DNA of 5,827 bases from positions 1 to 5,827 of the forward strand of contig CAMBDN010000168.1 of NCBI GenBank assembly GCA_945865355.1, read 5' to 3'. Made by a program: the position numbers and the translations under genes. Under the pieces are notes generated by a model. It saw only the letters and a program-made list of their open reading frames with translations. It did no database searches and was not told where the DNA came from. Source of the stretch: Legionella genomosp. 1 (GTDB lineage: Bacteria; Pseudomonadota; Gammaproteobacteria; Legionellales; Legionellaceae). This document shows positions 1-5,827 of this stretch, piece by piece (position 1 is the first letter of the stretch; every line of letters begins with the position of its first letter).

Positions 1-717
1 TTGTATAATGTTCAATTGTTTTTCAAAAGATCTAAATGCTTCCATAAAGTCAATCAAATCTTTGGGAAAGGGATGAGCATCAAAGACCTCTTTAAGCTTA
101 ATTTGCAGGTGGTCAAGTGCCGCTTGATTTAACCCATTCCCTTCACACAGCGCATCTAAATGGTCCAAGGATTCATAAACAGATTGTCCAAAAAATCCGA
201 CCCGCTTCTGGTATTCTTGTTTCAAATTTTTATAAACAATATTCTTAGAGTCAAAACCAAGAGCCGCTAAATACTCGTTAATAGCAGGGTTTGTTGCATA
301 AATGAAAGTAGCATTATGAGCAACTTGACTAATGTGTGATTGAAATGCGTCATACAGCGTTAAATTTCCATCACCCTGATCTTTTGCTGAATGAATAACA
401 TTTTGTACGATGCCTCCTCTGAACTCACCATTGCCAGTGGATCTAGCTGAAATACGTAACCTGGATTTTCCATCTGCCAATAGATCAAAAAAATGAAGAG
501 AGTTCACTGTGTAAGTTTCACTCATAGATATTTGGGTGACCGGCGTGTTCTTCATCCATTGGATTTCTTCAGGGGTAAAATGCGCGGGTTCAGGTCGATC
601 AGTTAAGGTGTCGGCCATATCTTCAACCTTTATAGAAGCAACACCTCTTATAGCACCCACAATAAATGGCATAATAAAATTATCCAAGGCAAAATCTAAC
701 TGAGGAGAATGTGTCAT
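1..717 (-). CDS. Unrecognised protein, N-terminal part (runs off left edge)
   Basis: The minus strand is open without a stop from an ATG at 717 down to base 1, giving 239 codons; the C-terminus lies outside the window. The protein starts MTHSPQLDFALDNFIMPF and reads as a soluble, mixed-charge protein with no signal peptide and no convincing membrane segment. A Gly-rich stretch (STGNGEFRGG, about residues 93-102) follows a beta-like segment. The last third (about 160-239) is amphipathic and helical. An in-frame ATG at 729 sits directly after a TAA and would add four residues (MDLI). I prefer 717 because a GGA lies 7 bases upstream of it, but this ribosome binding site is weak. I do not recognise the family. 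A NP-x3-Y-x3-LGF stretch (about residues 143-154) faintly recalls the end of GNAT acetyltransferases, but the rest does not support that. A lineage-specific Legionella-type protein, possibly secreted, is a guess from style only. The length and uninterrupted frame make it a real gene. Confidence 0.8.
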   Translation of the reverse strand, partial: MTHSPQLDFALDNFIMPFIVGAIRGVASIKVEDMADTLTDRPEPAHFTPEEIQWMKNTPVTQISMSETYTVNSLHFFDLLADGKSRLRISARSTGNGEFRGGIVQNVIHSAKDQGDGNLTLYDAFQSHISQVAHNATFIYATNPAINEYLAALGFDSKNIVYKNLKQEYQKRVGFFGQSVYESLDHLDALCEGNGLNQAALDHLQIKLKEVFDAHPFPKDLIDFMEAFRSFEKQLNIIQ

Positions 718-744
718 GATTAAATCCATTTAAAAGTAAAATCG

Positions 745-775
745 ATTAAAAAAATAGCATAAAAAACAATGTAAA
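745..775 (-). promoter_or_regulatory. Possible sigma70-type promoter for the leftward gene
   Basis: On the minus strand TTTACA (775-770) resembles a -35 box. TTTAAT (750-745), about 19 bases further on, resembles a -10 box within a T-rich tract. Transcription would begin roughly 20 bases before the ATG at 717. The spacing is longer than ideal and the tract is AT-rich, so a chance match is quite possible. Confidence 0.22.
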
Positions 776-883
776 TCTCTTTTTTATTTAGGACTTCGTT
801 AATCATTGATTATTTGATTCCCCCAATATTACGATGACGCTAAGGAGCGACATTTTCAGTTATATCGCAAAAATCTTAAATTG

Positions 884-1089
884 GTACCTGCGGCCAGGGC
901 CATATCATGAGTGAGCATTATTTATCCCAATGTCAACTTCACGCGCTTTATGTGCAATCCAGAAATCTTACTCGATTTCTGGATCCTGCGGACAAACCGC
1001 AGGACGTCGAAATAAAGATCATATATTATATTTTATCACATAATTGTTCATATTCAAATCACTCATACTCTCACCCTGTACCTACGGCC
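884..1089. repeat. Possible small non-coding mobile element bounded by direct repeats
   Basis: GTACCTGCGGCC (884-895) and GTACCTACGGCC (1078-1089) form a 12-base direct repeat with one mismatch. Just inside lie partial inverted repeats with equal internal spacing. On the left is CAGGG (895-899), 7 unmatched bases, then ATGAGTGA (907-914). On the right is TCACTCAT (1059-1066), 7 unmatched bases, then CCCTG (1074-1078). The tandem hairpins lie in the middle. The arrangement resembles a short MITE-like insertion with terminal inverted repeats and an old target duplication of about 12 bases. The inverted repeats overlap the direct repeats by a base and are interrupted, so part of this could be coincidence. 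No transposase is encoded. Confidence 0.3.
957..1004. repeat. Two tandem perfect hairpins (REP-like palindromic repeat)
   Basis: The first hairpin pairs ATCCAGAAATC (957-967) with GATTTCTGGAT (974-984): an 11-base perfect stem around the 6-base loop TTACTC. The second begins immediately and pairs CCTGCGG (985-991) with CCGCAGG (997-1003) around the loop ACAAA. T984 and A1004 could extend this second stem by one pair, in competition with the first. Two abutting perfect stems in an AT-rich spacer are unlikely by chance. There is no T tract after either stem on either strand, so these are not intrinsic terminators. The design fits dispersed intergenic palindromic repeats (REP or MITE-like units), and from memory similar TTTCTGGATCC...GCGG units occur in Legionella-type genomes. 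I cannot verify copy number here. A small structured RNA is the main alternative. Confidence 0.65.
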
Positions 1090-1181
1090 TAGATGGTTAT
1101 GTGAACATTTTTCGAAGAACTTTACGCTCACGACGCGACAATATGATCATTCATAAATCAGAGTGACTACTATTTTTTATT

Positions 1182-1207
1182 TTGAAATTATTAGCTCTTA
1201 GTATAAC
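1182..1207 (+). promoter_or_regulatory. Possible promoter for the SulP-carbonic anhydrase gene
   Basis: TATAAC (1202-1207) is a good -10 match, about 33 bases before the ATG at 1240. TTGAAA (1182-1187) resembles a -35 box but is only 14 bases away, shorter than the usual 16-18. A second weak pair, TTTACG (1121-1126) and TATGAT (1142-1147), lies further upstream with a 15-base spacer. Neither is strong on sequence alone. Confidence 0.25.
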
Positions 1208-1239
1208 ATCACCCTTATGTAAACCAGCAGACCCTAATA

Positions 1240-3546
1240 ATGATGACTGAATTGTTGATCACCAATTTTCGTAAACTGCGTGTTTATAAAAGCCGCAGCC
1301 TTAAGTTTGATTTTATTGGAGCGATTGTCGTTTTCTTAGTTGCTATCCCTTTGTGTCTGGGGACAGCGCTAGCTTCTGGAGCGCCACTTTTCTCAGGGAT
1401 CCTTAGCGGCATTATTGGTGGAATCATCGTCGGGATCTTAAGTGGTTCTCCCGTCAGTGTGAGCGGACCTGCAGCGGGTATGGCCGCTGTGGTGCTTGGA
1501 GCAATCAGTCAACTCGGTGATTTTAATGTTTTCCTACTGTCCCTGATGTTTGCTGGAATATTGCAAATTATTGTAGGGAGTCTGCGTGCTGGGTTTATTG
1601 CTGACTACGTTCCCTCCAATGTAGTACAAGGCCTACTTTGCGCTATCGGCATTTTGCTTATTTTCAAGCAATTACCCCTGGCCTTTACCTTATCAGCTGA
1701 TCTTGCCGAATTAAAAATGCATCTATTGGATATGGATGAAGGCCTCAGTTACAAGCCCCTATTTGCTTTATCAGACCATATTAACAGTGGTGCCACGATC
1801 ATATCGCTTATTTCATTTGCGGTATTGGTGTATTTTGACAAAACCTCCATCAAATTTCTAAAAATAATACCAGGACCAATTGTTGTCGTGATACTTGGCA
1901 TATTACTCAATGAATTATTTATATTTTCAAGCTCCCCCTTAGAACAAAATAGCCCCCAACTGGTGAATCTACCCAAACACGATGGTATCGGCGATTTTTT
2001 TACACAGCTACAGGGCCCAACTTGGTCAGCTATATCAAATCCTAAGGTATATTTCTATGCCGTTTTGCTTGCAATCGTTGCATCACTAGAAACGCTACTT
2101 AATATCAAGGCAGGGGAAAAACTTGATAAAACAAGACGATCTTGCTCAAAGGATAGAGAGTTAGTCGCTCAAGGATTTGGTAACATGGTGTCAGGGCTGA
2201 TTGGCGGGATCCCCATTACCTCCGTTATCGTACGCACATCGGTTAACATCCAAACAGGGTCAAAGACTAAATTTGCAGCAATACTACACGGCGTTTTTAT
2301 ATTATTTGCAGTCATTCTCATCCCACAAACATTAAATAAAATTCCGCTTTCTTCACTAGCCGCTATCTTGATCTATACCGGTTATAAGTTAACCAAGCCG
2401 ACAATTTATTTTAATATTTTTCGCCAAGGAGCAGACCGGTTCATCCCCTTTATTGCAACGATCATTGGCATTGTTGCCATCGATCTACTTGCAGGTATTC
2501 TCATTGGTCTGTTAGTCAGCTTGTTCTTTATTTTAAAATCCAACAGCCAAGTTCGCCTGGATATCATTAAAGAAATTTACCCAAATGGAGTCACTAATCG
2601 CTTGGTTCTTCCGCAACAAACGTCCTTTTTAAATAAAGCATCGTTAGTCGCTGAACTAGAATCCATTCCAAAAAATTCGCAGTTAATTATTGATGCTCGT
2701 TATTCAGATTATATAGACAAGGAAATTGTAGAATTCATCAAGGAATATCAACAAGAGCAGGCGCCACACAAACAAATCTCTCTCAATTTGATTGGCTTCA
2801 AAGAAACTTACAACATTCATAACTACATTGACTTTATCAATGTCACCACCTTTGACGTGCAAATATCGCTGCTACCCCATGAAGCATTGAATATATTAAA
2901 AGAAGGTAATCAACGGTTTTTAAAGGACACCAGCATTCACCGCAGTTTTAAAATTGATATCAAACACACTGCAACAACTCAACATCCTATTGCTGTGGTA
3001 TTGGGTTGTATTGACTCAAGGGTTCCTGTTGAAACTATTTTTGACATGAGCTTTGGTGATCTTTTTTGTATTCGCGTCGCCGGTAACGTCGTTAATGACG
3101 ATGTGCTAGCCAGCATTGAGTACGCTTGCAATGTTATCGGTGCAAAATTGATTGTGGTTTTAGGGCATACACGATGCGGTGCCATTCAGGCTGCTTGCGA
3201 TGGTGTTGAAAAAGGTCATATTACTCAATTGCTTGCCAAAATAAAACCGTCAATCGATGCAGAAACAGCAACAACGAGCAATCGACGTGGTAACAACATT
3301 GAATTTGTACACAATATCACGGAACTCAATATTGCCAATACGTTACAGCATATTTACCAAGAAAGTGACATATTACGCCAAATGACAGATGACGATGAAG
3401 TGGGTCTGGTTGGAGCTAATTATGATGTGAATACAGGCGAGGTTAATTTTAAAGATTTCTCACCCCTGATCAGTCAATTTGGAAATAAAAAAATAGGTAA
3501 ACTGTCCGAAAAAATACAGCAAATCATTGAATCAGGGGTCAAGTAA
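1240..3546 (+). CDS. SulP-family anion (probably bicarbonate) transporter fused to beta-carbonic anhydrase
   Basis: The 768-residue inner-membrane protein has three parts. Residues about 20-432 form a SulP/SLC26-type transporter. They contain many hydrophobic helices, the SVSGPAAGM segment (73-81), the ASLETLLN helix (281-288) carrying Glu284, and the GN-x3-GLIGGIPITSVIVR region (314-332). Residues about 433-545 look like a STAS domain (beta strand RLVLP, LIIDAR at 482-487, then helix and strand). Residues about 546-740 are a complete beta-carbonic anhydrase: EALNILKEGNQRF (from 548), CIDSR (590-594) and GHTRC (642-646). These supply zinc ligands Cys590, His643 and Cys646 and the Asp592-Arg594 dyad. 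The enzyme interconverts CO2 and bicarbonate, so the likely role is bicarbonate transport coupled to hydration at the cytoplasmic face. SulP-carbonic anhydrase fusions are a known class (Felce and Saier); the substrate here is inferred, and sulfate remains possible. Translation starts at ATG 1240 or the adjacent ATG 1243. No good ribosome binding site precedes either, and an in-frame TAA lies at 1204-1206. proS follows after 2 bases. Confidence 0.93.
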   Translation: MMTELLITNFRKLRVYKSRSLKFDFIGAIVVFLVAIPLCLGTALASGAPLFSGILSGIIGGIIVGILSGSPVSVSGPAAGMAAVVLGAISQLGDFNVFLLSLMFAGILQIIVGSLRAGFIADYVPSNVVQGLLCAIGILLIFKQLPLAFTLSADLAELKMHLLDMDEGLSYKPLFALSDHINSGATIISLISFAVLVYFDKTSIKFLKIIPGPIVVVILGILLNELFIFSSSPLEQNSPQLVNLPKHDGIGDFFTQLQGPTWSAISNPKVYFYAVLLAIVASLETLLNIKAGEKLDKTRRSCSKDRELVAQGFGNMVSGLIGGIPITSVIVRTSVNIQTGSKTKFAAILHGVFILFAVILIPQTLNKIPLSSLAAILIYTGYKLTKPTIYFNIFRQGADRFIPFIATIIGIVAIDLLAGILIGLLVSLFFILKSNSQVRLDIIKEIYPNGVTNRLVLPQQTSFLNKASLVAELESIPKNSQLIIDARYSDYIDKEIVEFIKEYQQEQAPHKQISLNLIGFKETYNIHNYIDFINVTTFDVQISLLPHEALNILKEGNQRFLKDTSIHRSFKIDIKHTATTQHPIAVVLGCIDSRVPVETIFDMSFGDLFCIRVAGNVVNDDVLASIEYACNVIGAKLIVVLGHTRCGAIQAACDGVEKGHITQLLAKIKPSIDAETATTSNRRGNNIEFVHNITELNIANTLQHIYQESDILRQMTDDDEVGLVGANYDVNTGEVNFKDFSPLISQFGNKKIGKLSEKIQQIIESGVK
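3534..3538 (+). promoter_or_regulatory. Ribosome binding site of proS inside the upstream gene
   Basis: AGGGG lies within the last codons of the SulP-carbonic anhydrase gene, 10 bases before the proS ATG at 3549. Ribosomes finishing the upstream gene pass directly over this site, which favours translational coupling. Confidence 0.55.
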
Positions 3547-3548
3547 AT

Positions 3549-5252
3549 ATGCGAGCATCACAATGGTTATTAGCAACTCTAAAGGAAACACCGACTGATG
3601 CAGAGATTGTTTCCCACCAATTAATGCTTAGAGCCGGTATGATTCGCAAACTGGGTTCAGGGCTATATACCTGGTTACCTCTGGGCTTAAAAATATTGCG
3701 AAAAGTAGAACAAATTGTTCGTGAAGAAATGAACCGCTCCGGTGCAATGGAAATATTAATGCCAGCTGTGCAACCCGCTGAATTATGGCAAGAAACAGGC
3801 CGCTGGGAAACTTTTGGTGGACAATTACTGACGATGCAAGATAGCAATGGCCGTGAGTATTGTTTTGGCCCCACTCATGAAGAAGTTATTACTGATCTCA
3901 TGCGTAACGAATTACAATCTTACAAACAACTCCCTGCTAATCTTTATCAAATTCAAACCAAATTTCGTGATGAAATCAGGCCTCGATTTGGAGTGATGCG
4001 TGCACGTGAATTCATTATGAAAGACGCCTATTCCTTCCACTTGAGTGAGGATTGTTTACAACGTACGTATGACACCATGTACCAAACCTATTGTCATATT
4101 TTTGATCGACTCGGGCTTAAATATCGTGCAGTAGAAGCAGACACAGGCGCTATCGGTGGTGCCATTTCTCACGAGTTTCAAGTGTTGGCAGATTCTGGTG
4201 AAGATTTGATTTTTTACAGTGATAAAGGAAGTTATGCTGCCAATGTGGAGCAAGCAACCAGTCAAATCCCAAGTAAAGCCAGTACCTGCCCACAAGAAAC
4301 AATGAAAAAAGTTGCAACGCCAACACAAAAAACGATTGCAGAGGTAGCGGAATTTTTACAAATAGGTACTGAACAAACGATTAAAACATTGATTGTTGAA
4401 GGAACCGAACAACCATTGGTAGCACTGGTACTGAAAGGAGACGATGAGTTAAATGAAGTGAAGGCCGCCAAGCACCCATTGGTTAAATCACCGCTTCAAT
4501 TTGCCAGCGATGCCCTTATTCTTAAAACGATAGATGCACCCGTAGGATCTCTTGGACCCATTCAACTTAATATCCCAGTTATTGCCGATCATCATGCACT
4601 CGCCCTATCGTCTTTTGTTTGTGGCGCCAATCAGCAAGGTCAACATTATATCAATGCTGCTTGGGAGCGTGATGCGCATCATGATGAAGCCTATGATTTG
4701 CGTCGAGTTAAAGAAGGCGATCTAAGCCCAGACGGTCAAGGAAAACTGCATTCGTGCCGCGGCATTGAGGTTGGACATATCTTTCAACTAGGCGACAAAT
4801 ATGCTCGCGCGATGAACGCCGCCGTGATTAATGAAGAAGGCCAACTACAAACCATGATGATGGGTTGTTATGGATTAGGTATTACACGAGTTGTAGCAGC
4901 GGCAATAGAGCAACATCATGATAACAACGGTATCATCTGGCCAGATAACATTGCGCCGTTTCAATTGGTAATTGTTCCTATCAATGGCCACCGCTCAACT
5001 ACAGTAAAAGATGCTGCAGAAGAAATCTATCAGCAATGCCTAGCGATTGGCATAGACGTATTGTTAGATGACCGCAACGAACGTGCTGGGGTATTATTTG
5101 CGGACAACGACTTAATTGGCATTCCTCATCGTTTGGTCGTTAGTGAACGTAATCTGGTACAAGGGCTAATAGAGTACAAAGCACGTCACCTCAATGAAGC
5201 AAATTTAATTACACTCAATGAGTTAGAATCATTTTTGAACACTATTACATGA
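3549..5252 (+). CDS. proS: Prolyl-tRNA synthetase (bacterial type, with editing domain)
   Basis: This cytoplasmic class II enzyme charges tRNA-Pro with proline using ATP. At 567 residues it is close to the roughly 572 of E. coli ProRS, and its N-terminus (MRASQWLLATLKETPTDAE) matches that enzyme's start, fixing ATG 3549. The motif 1 region is around GMIRKLGSGLYTWLP (30-44). GPTHEEVITDL follows near 106-116. Motif 2 is RDEIRPRFGVMRAREF (140-155) and motif 3 includes GLGITR (442-447). The inserted YbaK-like domain that removes mischarged alanine spans about 224-405, with KTIAE (Thr262), GDDELNEVK (297-305), GSLGP (333-337) and QHY (His366). The anticodon-binding domain runs from about 470 to the end, including DVLLDDRNERAGV and LIGIPHRLVV. 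One oddity is that the position I align with E. coli editing residue Lys279 is Glu284 here. The gene starts 2 bases after the SulP-carbonic anhydrase stop, so it is probably co-transcribed, although an internal promoter cannot be excluded. Confidence 0.97.
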   Translation: MRASQWLLATLKETPTDAEIVSHQLMLRAGMIRKLGSGLYTWLPLGLKILRKVEQIVREEMNRSGAMEILMPAVQPAELWQETGRWETFGGQLLTMQDSNGREYCFGPTHEEVITDLMRNELQSYKQLPANLYQIQTKFRDEIRPRFGVMRAREFIMKDAYSFHLSEDCLQRTYDTMYQTYCHIFDRLGLKYRAVEADTGAIGGAISHEFQVLADSGEDLIFYSDKGSYAANVEQATSQIPSKASTCPQETMKKVATPTQKTIAEVAEFLQIGTEQTIKTLIVEGTEQPLVALVLKGDDELNEVKAAKHPLVKSPLQFASDALILKTIDAPVGSLGPIQLNIPVIADHHALALSSFVCGANQQGQHYINAAWERDAHHDEAYDLRRVKEGDLSPDGQGKLHSCRGIEVGHIFQLGDKYARAMNAAVINEEGQLQTMMMGCYGLGITRVVAAAIEQHHDNNGIIWPDNIAPFQLVIVPINGHRSTTVKDAAEEIYQQCLAIGIDVLLDDRNERAGVLFADNDLIGIPHRLVVSERNLVQGLIEYKARHLNEANLITLNELESFLNTIT

Positions 5253-5305
5253 TTAGCTAATTTATCGAGTGAAAACATAATCGTTTTCTTTCTAATTAAA
5301 ATAAA

Positions 5306-5312
5306 GAGAGAG
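5306..5312 (+). promoter_or_regulatory. Purine-rich ribosome binding site of the right-edge gene
   Basis: GAGAGAG lies 9 bases before the ATG at 5322. It is the best ribosome binding site in the window and supports this start. The 69-base gap after proS shows no clear promoter. Confidence 0.6.
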
Positions 5313-5321
5313 CATCATTAA

Positions 5322-5827
5322 ATGGCCAAGTATGTTCAATTCACTAGAGCAGCCAATGATCTAAAAAGATACATAATAGACATTGGCGGAAAAAACTACA
5401 CGATTAGCGATCAGTGGCTGAATCAACCCCATCATTACCCGTCTTATTCTGAGAATTCTTTACAAGCTATATGGAACATTACCGAAACACTCCTAGCAGC
5501 AACAAGAGCATTTTCTTCTACCTACCATTTAGTAACAAATTACTCATCACTAGAAAAGTGGTTCCGTTACATACAACCAGGCACAGGAACTCTCCAAATT
5601 ACGGATGAAAAGACCTACGCCTTAGGCAAAGTCTGGAAAGAATTTTTAGGAATAACAACAACAGATCCGGAAGCAATGAGCATGTTAACTGGCCCTGGTG
5701 TTACACGACTACAGGGAGTACTTGATGGTATTAATGAGCGGCTCAAAAAATATGAGGCGCATCGAACCGCAGAGCATGCCCTTATCAACTACGAGCAAAA
5801 AATAAATACCTTCATCAGTGCTCAAAC
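5322..5827 (+). CDS. Unrecognised protein, N-terminal part (runs off right edge)
   Basis: The frame is open from ATG 5322 to the window end, giving 168 codons plus two bases, with the C-terminus missing. The protein starts MAKYVQFTRAANDLKRYIID, has no signal peptide or membrane segment, and is hydrophilic and rich in aromatic residues. Most of it looks helical (LQAIWNITETLLAATRAF, about 48-65). The visible C-terminal part (about residues 128-168) is charged, with heptad-like spacing (LQGVLDGINERLKKYEAH) suggesting a coiled coil. A good ribosome binding site precedes the ATG. The gene lies 69 bases after proS on the same strand, so it could be read from the same transcript or from its own promoter. 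I do not recognise a family. A helical or coiled-coil effector-type protein, as is common in Legionellales, is possible, but the secretion signal expected near the C-terminus is not visible. Confidence 0.8.
   Translation, partial: MAKYVQFTRAANDLKRYIIDIGGKNYTISDQWLNQPHHYPSYSENSLQAIWNITETLLAATRAFSSTYHLVTNYSSLEKWFRYIQPGTGTLQITDEKTYALGKVWKEFLGITTTDPEAMSMLTGPGVTRLQGVLDGINERLKKYEAHRTAEHALINYEQKINTFISAQ

Larger units (their letters stand above)
730..1239. other. Divergent intergenic region, about 510 bases, no convincing gene
   Basis: This stretch separates the leftward gene from the rightward SulP-carbonic anhydrase gene, so it must carry promoters for both. It is AT-rich except for a central GC-richer block (about 884-1004) that carries two tandem hairpins and repeat-like ends. 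The only plus-strand ORF starting with ATG (907-1092, 61 codons) reads straight through the hairpins and ends in a low-complexity Ser/His/Tyr/Pro tail. I take it as a read-through of the repeat and not as a gene. Short palindromes such as ATGATCAT (1143-1150) are present but are not distinctive enough to name as operators. No tRNA, riboswitch or intrinsic terminator is apparent: neither hairpin is followed by a T run on either strand. Confidence 0.7.

Noticed and set aside
834..856. Small palindrome CGCTAAGGAGCG as an operator or ribosome binding site
   Set aside because: The stem is only four bases, and the AGGAG-like core is not followed by a plausible start codon with an open frame.
907..1092. 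A 61-codon plus-strand ORF with a possible AGGG site upstream
   Set aside because: It runs through both hairpins of the repeat and ends in a low-complexity Ser/His/Tyr/Pro tail. The peptide has no recognisable domain. Read-through of a repeat explains it better than a gene.
1749..1976. Minus-strand ORF inside the SulP domain
   Set aside because: It lies wholly within the strongly supported transporter frame and has no family features of its own.
2979..3185. Minus-strand ORF opposite the carbonic anhydrase active site
   Set aside because: It is a shadow of the conserved CIDSR to GHTRC region, with no independent support.
3539..3874. Minus-strand 111-codon ORF opposite the start of proS
   Set aside because: It is antisense to the conserved N-terminus of ProRS and has no domain or ribosome binding site support.
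4056..4471. Two overlapping minus-strand ORFs opposite the ProRS editing domain
   Set aside because: Both are shadows of the real proS frame, which matches the family throughout.
5271..5291. Inverted repeat GAAAAC / GTTTTC followed by a few T residues after proS, as a terminator
   Set aside because: The stem has only six mostly A-T pairs, and the T run is short and broken by C. It is too weak to call.

Overview
The window looks like chromosomal DNA from a gammaproteobacterium of the Legionella type. The reasons are an AT-rich composition, a ProRS that follows the E. coli-type bacterial enzyme almost motif for motif, a SulP transporter fused to a carbonic anhydrase, and two flanking proteins of no recognisable family that resemble the lineage-specific genes of Legionellales. 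The genus is an inference; nothing in the window proves it.

Layout. Positions 1-717 (minus strand) hold the N-terminal 239 codons of an unrecognised protein that runs off the left edge. A divergent intergenic region of about 510 bases follows. It contains two back-to-back perfect hairpins (957-1004), set inside a roughly 200-base stretch bounded by a near-perfect 12-base direct repeat, with partial inverted repeats just inside. This looks like a small palindromic repeat element. Next come two closely packed plus-strand genes. The first (1240-3546) is a 768-residue three-part protein: a SulP anion-transporter membrane domain, a STAS-like linker and a complete beta-carbonic anhydrase domain. 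The second, proS (3549-5252), is a full-length prolyl-tRNA synthetase with the inserted editing domain, starting only 2 bases after the previous stop. A 69-base gap leads to the start of another unrecognised protein (5322 to the right edge), which has a purine-rich ribosome binding site.

Working together. The SulP-carbonic anhydrase fusion probably couples inorganic-carbon transport across the inner membrane to CO2/bicarbonate interconversion on the cytoplasmic face. proS supplies Pro-tRNA for translation. No metabolic link between the two is evident, so their tight packing suggests shared transcription and possibly translational coupling. The most interesting points are the transporter-enzyme fusion, an apparent Lys-to-Glu change at a key editing position of ProRS, and the hairpin element in the divergent promoter region. 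I see no CRISPR array, tRNA, rRNA, transposase or recognisable defence system.
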